Assembly: GCF_007679035.1 (NCBI RefSeq)
Contig: NZ_VEFR01000002.1
Coordinates: 537,245 to 601,244 of the forward strand
Source of the DNA: Agrococcus jejuensis
Lineage (GTDB): Bacteria; Actinomycetota; Actinomycetes; Actinomycetales; Microbacteriaceae
DNA: 64,000 nucleotides
Reading direction: 5' to 3'
Part shown: positions 1 through 7,273 of the stretch, piece by piece
Position numbering within the stretch: the stretch's first letter is position 1
Layout: every line of letters starts with the position of its first letter
Position numbers and translations under genes: made by a program
The notes under the pieces: generated by a model
Told to the model about the DNA's origin: nothing
Seen by the model: only the letters and a program-made list of their open reading frames with translations
Databases searched by the model: none

Positions 1-354
1 TTCTACGACGAGGTGTTCGGCTTCGACGTCGCGTTCGAGGCGCCGCCCGAGGATGCCGATGCCGAGACGAAGGAGCAGCTCGCGTTCCTGTTCGGCGGCG
101 TGATCTACCAGTTCGCCGGCGGACTCCTCGGCCTGCGGCCCGTGGCAGCCGCGACCGACCGCTACGACGAGGACCGCGTCGGGCTCGACCACCTCAGCCT
201 CGCCGTCGCATCCCGTGCCGACCTCGACGAGGCCGCCGCGACGCTCGATCGCCTGGGCATCGCGCACGAGGGCGTCAAGGACATCGGCGCCGGCTGGATC
301 CTGGAGTTCCGCGACCCCGACCACATCGCCCTCGAGCTCAACGCGCCCGCCTGA
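1..354 (+). CDS. VOC (glyoxalase-fold) protein, 5' truncated
   Basis: The reading frame is open from the first base and stops at 352-354, so the start lies outside the window; 117 residues are visible. The sequence keeps a late half of a vicinal-oxygen-chelate domain: a DHLSLAVASRADLDEAAATL stretch, then GAGWILEFRDPDHIALELN near the C-terminus. That C-terminal E/D-P-D-H-I/N pattern is typical of glyoxalase/bleomycin-resistance folds, where a late Glu or His helps bind a metal. No substrate can be assigned. The gene reads towards the minus-strand DUF2277 gene (convergent, 37-base gap). Confidence 0.8.
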   Translation, partial: FYDEVFGFDVAFEAPPEDADAETKEQLAFLFGGVIYQFAGGLLGLRPVAAATDRYDEDRVGLDHLSLAVASRADLDEAAATLDRLGIAHEGVKDIGAGWILEFRDPDHIALELNAPA

Positions 355-391
355 CCGCGTCGCCGCCTGCCGGAGGGCGGGCGGCCGCAGG

Positions 392-676
392 TCAGCCGGC
401 CTTCGCCGCCTCGCGCGCGGCGATGCGCGCCTGGACCTCGGGTCGACGCAGCGGCGGCACCGTCTTGGGCGGCTGCCTGCGGTCGGGCAGGTCCTCGAGC
501 AGGTGGTGCGTGATGTGCGCGATCTCGGCGACCGCGCGCTCGAACGCCTCGCTCGTGCGGTCGGTGGGATGCGTGATGCCCGAGACCTTGCGCACGTACT
601 GCCGTGCGGCGGCCTCGACCTCGTCGTCGTTCGCGGCCGGCTCGAGGCCGCGCAGGGTCGTGATGTTCCTGCACAT
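392..676 (-). CDS. DUF2277 family protein
   Basis: A 94-residue protein that opens with MCRNITTLRGLEPAA and carries the family core RQYVRKVSGI, then helices ending in a basic Pro-rich tail (KTVPPLRRPEVQARI). This is the usual length and N-terminus of DUF2277, a small actinobacterial family without a known reaction. The open frame extends upstream to 1081 but only this ATG gives the family start. A TACCGT box (684-689) ends 7 bases before the ATG, which suggests a leaderless transcript. Function unknown. Confidence 0.85.
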   Translation of the reverse strand: MCRNITTLRGLEPAANDDEVEAAARQYVRKVSGITHPTDRTSEAFERAVAEIAHITHHLLEDLPDRRQPPKTVPPLRRPEVQARIAAREAAKAG

Positions 677-723
677 GCCAGCCACGGTACGCCCGACCGT
701 CGACGGACTCCAGAGGCGTGCGG

Positions 724-1176
724 TCAGCGCTCGAGCAGCGCCCGCAGGCCGGCCTCGCCCGCCCGCATGACGGCGTCGTGGTTCGCGCGCAGCCGCCCCG
801 TGGCGACGCGGGCGATCGCCCGCAGCGAGCGACGCTGCAGGATGACGTGCTGCTGGAAGACGACGCACGTGCCGCCGTCGCTCGACGGCGACAGGTGCCA
901 CGAGCACCAGCCCAGCAGATCGCCACGGATGCGAGCGGCGAGCACGCCGTCGGGCGCGTCCATCTGCGTCAGCCGCACGCGCAGCGTGTACGGCAGCGGC
1001 CCGCGCATCCCGAGCGAGCCCTCGCGACGACCGGGCTCGCCGGACGCCTCGAGCCGCCCCTCGACGACGCTCGGCCACCACTGCGGATAGGCGGCGACGT
1101 CGGTGAGCACGGCCTGCACGGCATCGGGCTCGGCCCCGATCCGCCAGACGGAGCGGAAGCGGAAGTCAGGAGCCAC
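724..1176 (-). CDS. SRPBCC (START-like) domain protein
   Basis: A 150-residue protein with a full SRPBCC ligand-binding fold: an N-terminal strand FRFRSVWRIGAEPDAVQAVL, the VAAYPQWWPSVVEGRLE segment, central beta strands (TLRVRLTQMDAP, ARIRGDLLGWCSWHL) and a long C-terminal helix. Members bind hydrophobic ligands or act as cyclase/dehydratase-like proteins; nothing here fixes the ligand. A GTG start at 1176 is chosen because it removes a low-complexity extension and has a GAGAGGA ribosome site upstream; an ATG start further out is possible. No operon partner. Confidence 0.8.
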   Translation of the reverse strand: MAPDFRFRSVWRIGAEPDAVQAVLTDVAAYPQWWPSVVEGRLEASGEPGRREGSLGMRGPLPYTLRVRLTQMDAPDGVLAARIRGDLLGWCSWHLSPSSDGGTCVVFQQHVILQRRSLRAIARVATGRLRANHDAVMRAGEAGLRALLER

Positions 1177-1308
1177 GCACCCATCCTCTCGTCCCGACCT
1201 CGATGGATGCCGCATGCGGCATGCGACGCGGCCCGGGCGCATCACGCGGGGCCGCATCCCGCCTGGCGACACGCCGAGCGACATCGACGCCAGCCGCTCG
1301 CGGGGGCG

Positions 1309-1343
1309 TTGACACGGAGCGATCGCGGGAGCAGCGTGGCAGG
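1309..1343 (+). promoter_or_regulatory. Promoter of the DUF4232 lipoprotein gene
   Basis: A consensus -35 box TTGACA (1309-1314) is followed after 17 bases by CAGCGT (1332-1337), a weak -10. The ATG lies 7 bases after the -10, so the message is probably leaderless. Read from sequence only. Confidence 0.55.
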
Positions 1344-1344
1344 C

Positions 1345-1938
1345 ATGCGGACCACGAGGACCTCCATCGCCGTCGCGATCACGGCGGCAGCGCTGCTGCT
1401 CACCGGGTGCGGTGCGGCGTCGCAGGCGCCGACCGAGGGGCAGTCGCCGCCGCCATCGAGCGGCGAGGCCACGACGTCGCCCTCGCCTGCCGACCCGGAG
1501 ACCGCGGGCGAGGAGGCGCCCTGCGCCGCCGAGTCGCTGCGCGTCACGGCCGCGACGGGCGACGCGGGCGCCGGCTCGGTCACCGTGACCTTCTCGTTCG
1601 AGAACGCCGGCGCCGAGGCGTGCACGCTCGCGGGCTTCCCCGGCGTCTCCGCCGTGGGCGGTGGCGACGGCGAGCAGATCGGCGAGCCCGCCGCCAGGTC
1701 GGATGCGACCTTCGCGCCGGTCGTCGTCGCTCCCGGTGCCACGGCGAGCGCCGCGCTGCGCATGGTGGACGTCGCAGGCGGCGGCGGTCCGCTCGGCGAC
1801 GACTGCCAGGCGCAGCCCGCCGACGGCTGGCGCGTCTACCCGCCCGAGTCGACCGAGGCGATCTTCGTGCAGGTCGACGGCCTCACGGCCTGCGCGGGCG
1901 ACGTCGACTGGATCACGATCGACCCCGTGATCGGCTGA
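1345..1938 (+). CDS. DUF4232 lipoprotein
   Basis: A 197-residue protein with a lipoprotein signal: a basic start (MRTTRTS), a hydrophobic core and the lipobox LLTGC, so it should be anchored outside the membrane after lipidation of the Cys near residue 20. A Thr/Ser/Pro-rich linker follows, then a beta-rich domain beginning CAAESLRVTAATGDAG and including TLAGFPGVSAVGGGDG, which matches the DUF4232 pattern common in actinobacterial lipoproteins. Two Cys pairs (CAA...CTL, DDCQ...TACA) could form disulfides. Function unknown. The start follows a TTGACA/CAGCGT promoter directly. Confidence 0.85.
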   Translation: MRTTRTSIAVAITAAALLLTGCGAASQAPTEGQSPPPSSGEATTSPSPADPETAGEEAPCAAESLRVTAATGDAGAGSVTVTFSFENAGAEACTLAGFPGVSAVGGGDGEQIGEPAARSDATFAPVVVAPGATASAALRMVDVAGGGGPLGDDCQAQPADGWRVYPPESTEAIFVQVDGLTACAGDVDWITIDPVIG

Positions 1939-1972
1939 CCTCGCCGCCGCTCGTCGACGAGCGATCGTCGCC

Positions 1973-3193
1973 TCAGCCCGCCAGCGCCCCCTCGAAGGCC
2001 TCGAGCAGCAGGTCGACCTCGGCCTCCGTGATGACGATCGGCGGCGCGAGGCGCACGGTCTGACCGTGCGTGTCCTTCGCGAGCACGCCCGCGTCCATGA
2101 GCCGCAGGCACACCTCGCGTGCCGTCGCCACGTCGGGATCGACGTCGATGCCCGCCCACAGGCCGGCGCAGCGCACCTCGGTCACGCCGCGACCGACGAG
2201 ACGGCGCAGCCCCGCCTCGAGCCTCGCGCCGAGCTCGAGCGCGCGCGCCTGCATGTCGCCCTCCGCGAGCATCCGCACGACCTCGAGGCCCACGGCGGCG
2301 GCGAGCGGATTGCCGCCGAACGTCGATCCGTGGCTGCCGGGGGTGAGCACGCCGAGCACGTCGGCGTCGCCCACCACGGCCGACACCGGCACGATCCCGC
2401 CGCCGAGCGCCTTGCCGAGCAGATACAGGTCCGGCACGACGTCGACCTGCTGGCAGCGGAACGTCGCCCCCGTGCGGCCGAGACCCGACTGGATCTCGTC
2501 GGCGATCATGAGCACGCCCTCGCGGCGCGTGATCTCGCGCACGCGCGGCAGGTAGTCGGCAGGCGGGATGCCGACGCCCGCCTCGCCCTGGATGGGCTCG
2601 AGCAGCACCGCGGCGGTGCGCGGGGTGATCGCGGCGGCGAGCGCATCCGCATCTCCGTAGGGCACGGTCACGAAGCCGGGCGTGAACGGCCCGAAGCCCT
2701 CGCGCGCGTCGGGGTCGTCGGAGAACGACACGATCGTGGTCGTGCGGCCGTGGAAGTTGCCGGCCGCCACGACGATCTCGGCCTGCCCGGCCGGCACGCC
2801 CTTGACCTCGTACGCCCAGCGGCGCGCGATCTTGATGCCCGACTCGACGGCCTCCGCACCCGTGTTCATCGGCAGCACCATGTCCTTGCCGGCGAGCGCC
2901 GCCAGCTCGGCGACGAACGGCCCGAGCGCTGCCGAGTGGAAGGCGCGGCTCGTGAGCGTGACGCGGTCGAGCTGCGCCTTCGCCGCCGCGACGAGCCGCG
3001 GGTTGCCGTGACCGAAGTTCACGGCGGAGTAGGCGGCGAGGCAGTCGAGGTAGCGGCGACCGTCGACGTCGGTGACCCAGGCGCCGGACGCCGACTCCAC
3101 GACGACGGGCAGCGGGTGGTAGTTGTGCGCGGCATGCTGCTCGACCTGCGCGATGGCGGCTGCCGTGCGGGTCTGCGTCGACGAGGCGCTCAC
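1973..3193 (-). CDS. rocD: Ornithine aminotransferase
   Basis: A class-III PLP aminotransferase of 406 residues. Visible marks are the phosphate-site segment NTGAEAVESGIKIARR, NFHGRT, the Asp motif IADEIQSGLGRTGATF and the Schiff-base Lys in LYLLGKALGGG. RocD moves the delta-amino group of ornithine to 2-oxoglutarate, giving glutamate semialdehyde in arginine breakdown. The GTG start (3191-3193) overlaps the stop of ddaH (GTGA), so the two are translationally coupled: DDAH makes citrulline from methylarginines and RocD handles ornithine. The ddaH-rocD-lrp arrangement supports an arginine/ornithine catabolic unit controlled by the divergent Lrp protein. Confidence 0.93.
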   Translation of the reverse strand: MSASSTQTRTAAAIAQVEQHAAHNYHPLPVVVESASGAWVTDVDGRRYLDCLAAYSAVNFGHGNPRLVAAAKAQLDRVTLTSRAFHSAALGPFVAELAALAGKDMVLPMNTGAEAVESGIKIARRWAYEVKGVPAGQAEIVVAAGNFHGRTTTIVSFSDDPDAREGFGPFTPGFVTVPYGDADALAAAITPRTAAVLLEPIQGEAGVGIPPADYLPRVREITRREGVLMIADEIQSGLGRTGATFRCQQVDVVPDLYLLGKALGGGIVPVSAVVGDADVLGVLTPGSHGSTFGGNPLAAAVGLEVVRMLAEGDMQARALELGARLEAGLRRLVGRGVTEVRCAGLWAGIDVDPDVATAREVCLRLMDAGVLAKDTHGQTVRLAPPIVITEAEVDLLLEAFEGALAG

Positions 3194-4041
3194 CGGCGGA
3201 GCTCCAGGGTGCAGCACTTCACGCCGCCGCCGCCGAGCAGCAGCTCGGAGAGGTCGACGCCGACGGTCGCGTAGCCGCGCGCCTGCAGGTCGCGGTCGAA
3301 GCCGGCGGCACGCGACGCGATGACCATCGAGCGGCCGTCGCCGAAGGAGTTGAGGCCGAGCACGGCCGCGTCGTCGTCGCTCACGACCACGGCGTCCGGG
3401 AACCGCCGTTCGAGCTCCGCGCGACTCGCGTCGTCGAACGCCTTCGGCAGGTAGGCGACGTTGGCGTCGTCGAGGATCGCGATGGCCGTGTCGAGGTGGT
3501 AGAACGACGGGTCGACGAGGCGCAGGCTCACGACCTCGCGGTCGAAGATGCGGCGCAGCTCGTCGTGCGACTCGAGCGTCGTGCGGAATCCGTGGCCGGC
3601 GAGGATCGCGTCGCCTGCGACGAGGAAGTCGCCCTCGCCCTCGTTGACGTGCGCGGGTGCGTGCACCTCGAACCCGGCCTCCTCGAGCCAGGCCATGTAC
3701 GCGGGGCCCTCGGGCGCGCGCTGCTCGTAGGTGAAGAGGGCGCCGTACGCCTTGCCGTCGAGCGTGAAGCCGCCGTTCGCCGAGTAGACCATGTCGTTGA
3801 GACCATCGATCGGCGCGATGAGGTGCACGTCGTAGCCGAGCGCGACGTAGGCGGCGTGCAGCGTCTCCCACTGCGTCACGGCGGTCTGCGTGCTGGTGGG
3901 ATGCTCGGGATGCATCCACGGGTTGATGCGGTAGCTGACCGTGAAGAAGTCGGGTCGGCACATGAGCACGGTCCTGTGCGTGGCGACGCGGTCGGACTCG
4001 GTCGGCGGGATGGTCGCGAGCTCGGGCTGCATGCGTTCCAT
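3190..4041 (-). CDS. ddaH: Dimethylarginine dimethylaminohydrolase-type amidinotransferase
   Basis: A 283-residue guanidino-group-modifying enzyme that hydrolyses methylated arginines (or a related guanidine) to citrulline. Motifs: CRPDFFTVSYRINPWM at the start, VYSANGGF, the acidic EGEGDF, the catalytic His in FYHLDTAIAIL and the nucleophilic Cys pair in GGGGVKCCTLEL at the C-terminus. In-frame ATGs also occur at 4125 and 4134, but the first would overlap the divergent lrp start codon and leave no room for that gene's promoter; the ATG at 4041 gives the usual family length. Operon with rocD (GTGA overlap). Confidence 0.88.
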   Translation of the reverse strand: MERMQPELATIPPTESDRVATHRTVLMCRPDFFTVSYRINPWMHPEHPTSTQTAVTQWETLHAAYVALGYDVHLIAPIDGLNDMVYSANGGFTLDGKAYGALFTYEQRAPEGPAYMAWLEEAGFEVHAPAHVNEGEGDFLVAGDAILAGHGFRTTLESHDELRRIFDREVVSLRLVDPSFYHLDTAIAILDDANVAYLPKAFDDASRAELERRFPDAVVVSDDDAAVLGLNSFGDGRSMVIASRAAGFDRDLQARGYATVGVDLSELLLGGGGVKCCTLELRR

Positions 4042-4110
4042 CGTCGCAGCGATCTCGCGCGCCTCAGGCGGATCCCACGCAGGATGCCTGCGAATGTCAT
4101 GGTCTGGTTG

Positions 4111-4124
4111 TAGATTCTTGCGCA
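4111..4124 (+). promoter_or_regulatory. Leaderless promoter of the lrp gene
   Basis: The box TAGATT (4111-4116) lies 7 bases before the ATG at 4124, inside a locally AT-richer stretch. The same interval would be the control region of the divergent ddaH-rocD operon, so an Lrp site here could serve both. Confidence 0.5.
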
Positions 4125-4561
4125 TGGACCGCATCGATCAGGGCATCATCGACCAGCTTCGCTCGAATGCCCGAGCCGGCTACGGCGACATCGGGCAGGT
4201 CGTCGGCCTGTCAGCCTCCGCCGTCAAGCGCCGTGTCGACCGTCTCGTCGCCGACGGCATCATCCGCGGGTTCACGGTGCAGGTCGATCCGAAGGTCGAG
4301 GGGCTCGCGACCGAGGCGTACGTCGAGCTGTTCTGCCGCGGCACCGTCTCGCCCACCGACCTCAAGCGCATCCTCTCGGGCGTGCCCGAGATCGTCGAGG
4401 CCGGCACCGTCACGGGCGAGGCCGACGCGATCGTCATCATGCGCGCCCGCGACGTCATCGCGCTCGAGGAGGCGCTCGAGAAGGTGCGCGCCGCGTCGTC
4501 GGTCGACCACACGCGCTCGGCGATCGTGCTGTCGAAGCTCGTCACGCGCGTCGCGGGCTGA
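4124..4561 (+). CDS. Lrp/AsnC family transcriptional regulator
   Basis: A 145-residue regulator with an N-terminal winged helix (MDRIDQGIIDQLRSNARAG, then YGDIGQVVGLSASAVKRRVD as helix-turn-helix) and a C-terminal RAM ligand domain (VEAYVELFCRG-like strands and EIVEAGTVTGEADAIVIMRA). Lrp proteins form octamers that sense amino acids. Its position, divergent from ddaH-rocD with a shared 82-base control region, makes arginine/ornithine catabolism the likely target, as for many local Lrp regulators. The ATG sits 7 bases after a TAGATT box, so the message is likely leaderless. Confidence 0.92.
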   Translation: MDRIDQGIIDQLRSNARAGYGDIGQVVGLSASAVKRRVDRLVADGIIRGFTVQVDPKVEGLATEAYVELFCRGTVSPTDLKRILSGVPEIVEAGTVTGEADAIVIMRARDVIALEEALEKVRAASSVDHTRSAIVLSKLVTRVAG

Positions 4562-4596
4562 CCTCGATGGCGGCGGACGCTGGCTAGCCTGACGGC

Positions 4597-5082
4597 ATGG
4601 CATCCGACCCTCGTCCGCTGCTCGCCATCCTCGCCGACGACGACCGGAGACTGCTGCTCGCCGAGGCGACCGTGGCCGCTGCGCGGCTCGCGCCGATCGT
4701 CGCCGAGCGGCTGACGGCCGTCGAGCGGCGGCGCCTCGAGGCGCTCGAGCGCGTCGGCCTGGTGTCGGTCGTCGACGGCCTCGTGTGGCCGCGCGACCCG
4801 TTCACGGCGACGCTCGAGCGCACGCCGAGCCGCACGGGCGTCGAGCGCTTCGTGCACGACGGCCGCATCGACGAGTGGCCGCGCCGCATGGCCGATCGTC
4901 TCGACCTCATGCGCTGGGCGATGGAGCAGGCGGTCGCCGCCGACGAGGAGGTCGACGAGCGCACCGTCACGGCACGGCTCGGCGAGGTCTGGCGCGACCC
5001 GGCGACGCTGCGCCGCGACCTCGTCGACGCCGGCCTGCTCGACCGCGACCTCGAGGGTCGCGCGTACCGGCGCGCAGGCTGA
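4597..5082 (+). CDS. DUF2087 domain protein
   Basis: 161 residues. The N-terminal half resembles a winged-helix platform (LTAVERRRLEALERVGLVSV); the C-terminal half is the DUF2087 domain, recognised by VHDGRIDEWPRR, MRWAMEQAV and the closing LRRDLVDAGLLDRD with a final YRR. DUF2087 occurs alone or fused to transcriptional regulators and may be nucleic-acid binding; no function is established. A TAGCCT box (4585-4590) sits 6 bases before the ATG, a leaderless signature. It is convergent with the GNAT gene downstream. Confidence 0.85.
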   Translation: MASDPRPLLAILADDDRRLLLAEATVAAARLAPIVAERLTAVERRRLEALERVGLVSVVDGLVWPRDPFTATLERTPSRTGVERFVHDGRIDEWPRRMADRLDLMRWAMEQAVAADEEVDERTVTARLGEVWRDPATLRRDLVDAGLLDRDLEGRAYRRAG

Positions 5083-5098
5083 CGCCGGCTCGGCGCCG

Positions 5099-5758
5099 TC
5101 AGGCGTCGTCGCCGAGCAGGTCGCGCCGCGCGGCATCCCATCCCTCGACCTGCAGGGCCCAGTCGGGTCGGCGGAGGTCGGCGGCCTCGAGCCGCATGCG
5201 GTGGTCGGTCGTCACGGTCGCATCGTCGTCGCCGACGCCTGCGATCCGCATGCGGGTGCGCCCGTTGTCGACGTAGCCGAGCCGTGTCGAGACGCCGCGG
5301 GACGGCGCGTTGCCCTCGGCGTACGACGTCTCGGCGACCTCGGCACCGAGGTGGTCGACGGCGAAGAGCAGCACGGCGGCGCGCATCTCGGTGCCGATGC
5401 CCCGCCCGTGCACGTCCTGCCGCAGCCACGATCCGGTCTCGACGGTGCGGCGCAGCGCGAAGTCCGTCGCACCGACGTCCTGCACGCCCACGACGCGTCC
5501 CTCGAATCGCACGCCGAGCTGCAGCGCCCAGTCCCTCGGCTCGAGGGAGGCGCGCTGCCGCCACTGGAACTGCACGACGCGGCGCCGGACCTCGTCGGGC
5601 GTGCCGACGTTCCACCGCAGCGGGAACGGGGTGACCTCGTCGCCGTGGATGCCGCTGATCGCCGCGTCGACGACGTCGTCGAGGTCCTCGTCGCGCAGCG
5701 GCCGCAGCTCGAGCCGGGGCGTGCGCAGCACGAGGTCGAAGAGGGGCCACGAGCGCAT
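5099..5758 (-). CDS. GNAT family N-acetyltransferase
   Basis: 219 residues of the RimJ/RimL-like GNAT type: TPRLELRPLRDEDLDDVVDA at the N-terminus, GVQDVGATDFALRRTVETGS in the middle and the acetyl-CoA binding loop QDVHGRGIGTEMRAA, followed by an Asn/aromatic-bearing strand (AEGNAPSRGVSTRLGY). Such enzymes acetylate amino groups of proteins, antibiotics or small molecules; the substrate is not evident. TAGCGT (5765-5770 on the complement) is 6 bases from the ATG, so a leaderless start is likely. Confidence 0.88.
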   Translation of the reverse strand: MRSWPLFDLVLRTPRLELRPLRDEDLDDVVDAAISGIHGDEVTPFPLRWNVGTPDEVRRRVVQFQWRQRASLEPRDWALQLGVRFEGRVVGVQDVGATDFALRRTVETGSWLRQDVHGRGIGTEMRAAVLLFAVDHLGAEVAETSYAEGNAPSRGVSTRLGYVDNGRTRMRIAGVGDDDATVTTDHRMRLEAADLRRPDWALQVEGWDAARRDLLGDDA

Positions 5759-5828
5759 GCGGCGACGCTACCGCGCGCGGATGCGGCCGGAGCGCTCGGA
5801 CGCGGACGCATCGCACCCCACCGAGCGC

Positions 5829-6665
5829 TCAGACCGCATCTCGGCGGCGCGGCCATCGATGCTCGCGGCGGCGCACCACGGCGAGGATCTCCTGCTCGAT
5901 CGCGGGCCAGTCGTCGAGCACCTGGCGGTACGTCACGCGCATGACCAGGTAGCCCGAGGCGACGAGCGCTCGATCGCGCGCGCGATCGGCGGACTGCGCT
6001 GCCCAACCACCGTGGTGCTCTGCGCCATCGCACTCGATCACGAGCCGGTCGCCGACGACGAGGTCGACGCGTCGCGCACCGATCCAGACCTGTGCACGGA
6101 CGCGGAGACGGCAGGACCGCAGGCGCACCCGAACGATCGACTCGAGCCCGGACTCGGCACGATCCGTCGTGGCGAGGAGGCCGGTCACCCAACGAGGAGC
6201 AGACCGCGCCGAGGCGGCGAGGTCCTCGAGCGTGACGAGACGAAGGTGCAGCAACGAGTCGGCGATGACGACCACGTCCTCCGCGGAGCCGCACCTCAGC
6301 ACGCACCGGAACGCCGTCTCGAGATCGTCGAGGGCCGCTCGCACCGGAGGATTGCCACCGTGCGGGAGGCAGCCTCGGCGACCCTGCTCCCGCCGGTGAT
6401 CTGCGTGGCGCACGTGCCGTCCCGCCAGCCCCTCCGGCACCCATGCGCCACGGAGGCGCAACGCACTGGCGCACGAGACGCACCCCTCGGCGCGCACCGC
6501 GTCGACGACGGTGCGGTCGGCGTCGGGGCGCGCGAACCATCCTCGGCGGACACGCACCAGGCGTCCCCGAGCGACCGCCTCGTCTCGGCTCCGTCGCGTG
6601 ACGCCCATCGCGTCGAGCTGCGCCGCCGAGAGGACGCCGAGCCGGTCGAGCAGTGGGTCGAGCAT
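5829..6665 (-). CDS. AbiEi-like winged helix fused to DUF559-type nuclease domain
   Basis: 278 residues in two parts. Residues about 1-90 (MLDPLLDRLGVLSAAQLDAM, then RGRLVRVRRGWFARPDA) look like the winged-helix N-terminus of AbiEi-type antitoxins. The C-terminal part, about 200-278, contains RVDLVVGDRLVIECDGAEHH, ARDRALVASGYLVMRVTYRQ and a final helix, the Vsr-like DUF559 fold of PD-(D/E)XK nucleases (D...ECD active-site pattern). This fusion is common in Micrococcales but uncharacterised. The ATG at 6665 is chosen because the longer frame is low-complexity. No partner toxin is adjacent. Confidence 0.75.
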   Translation of the reverse strand: MLDPLLDRLGVLSAAQLDAMGVTRRSRDEAVARGRLVRVRRGWFARPDADRTVVDAVRAEGCVSCASALRLRGAWVPEGLAGRHVRHADHRREQGRRGCLPHGGNPPVRAALDDLETAFRCVLRCGSAEDVVVIADSLLHLRLVTLEDLAASARSAPRWVTGLLATTDRAESGLESIVRVRLRSCRLRVRAQVWIGARRVDLVVGDRLVIECDGAEHHGGWAAQSADRARDRALVASGYLVMRVTYRQVLDDWPAIEQEILAVVRRREHRWPRRRDAV

Positions 6666-6837
6666 CCCGCCACGGTGGCGCAGACGCGACGGAACGCGGG
6701 CATCGCACGGCGCTCCTGGGGATCGATCCGCGCGGATGCGGTCTGTGGAGGCGCTGGAGGACGCATTCCACCGCAGCCGTCGCTCCGACCGCATCTCGGA
6801 CGGGAGGCGGCGACCAGCTGTCTGGCGCGCGGATGGC

Positions 6838-6850
6838 TAGCCTCGACGCG
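6838..6850 (+). promoter_or_regulatory. Leaderless promoter of the NUDIX gene
   Basis: TAGCCT at 6838-6843, six bases before the GTG start at 6850; identical in form and spacing to the box before the gene at 4597. Confidence 0.5.
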
Positions 6851-7251
6851 TGGGCATCATCACGGTCTCGGCGGTCTGCTTCGCGCGTGACGGGCGCATC
6901 CTCACCGTGCGCAAGCGCGGCACGTCGATGTTCATGCTGCCCGGCGGCAAGCCCGAGGGTGGCGAGACCGCCGCCGAGTGCGCGGCGCGCGAGGTGCACG
7001 AGGAGCTCGGCGTCGTCGTGGCGCCCGAGTCGCTGCGGCTCGTGGGCGTCTTCGACGCCGTCGCCGCCAACGAGGCCGGCTTCACCGTGCGGGCGACGGT
7101 GTTCGCGCACGACGGCGAGATCGACCCCGTCGTGCAGGCCGAGCTCGAGGACGCGCGCTGGATCGACCCCGTGGTCGGCATCGACGATCCGCAGGAGGCG
7201 CCGCTCAACCGCGTGCACGTCTTCCCGCTGCTGGTGGCGGCGCAGCGCTAG
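6850..7251 (+). CDS. NUDIX hydrolase
   Basis: 133 residues with a complete NUDIX box (GGKPEGGETAAECAAREVHE followed by ELGV), which binds Mg2+ and hydrolyses a nucleoside diphosphate linked to another group. The pattern MLPGGKPEGGE and the short, single-domain form resemble MutT/ADP-ribose pyrophosphatase-like enzymes, but the substrate is open. GTG start 6 bases after a TAGCCT box. It converges with the FAD monooxygenase gene, 22 bases apart. Confidence 0.9.
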   Translation: MGIITVSAVCFARDGRILTVRKRGTSMFMLPGGKPEGGETAAECAAREVHEELGVVVAPESLRLVGVFDAVAANEAGFTVRATVFAHDGEIDPVVQAELEDARWIDPVVGIDDPQEAPLNRVHVFPLLVAAQR

Positions 7252-7273
7252 GCCGACCGCACCGGTCGCGGCG

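Noticed and set aside
724..1284. Longer start of the SRPBCC gene at 1284
   Set aside because: The extra 36 codons are low-complexity, have no ribosome site and precede the family fold.
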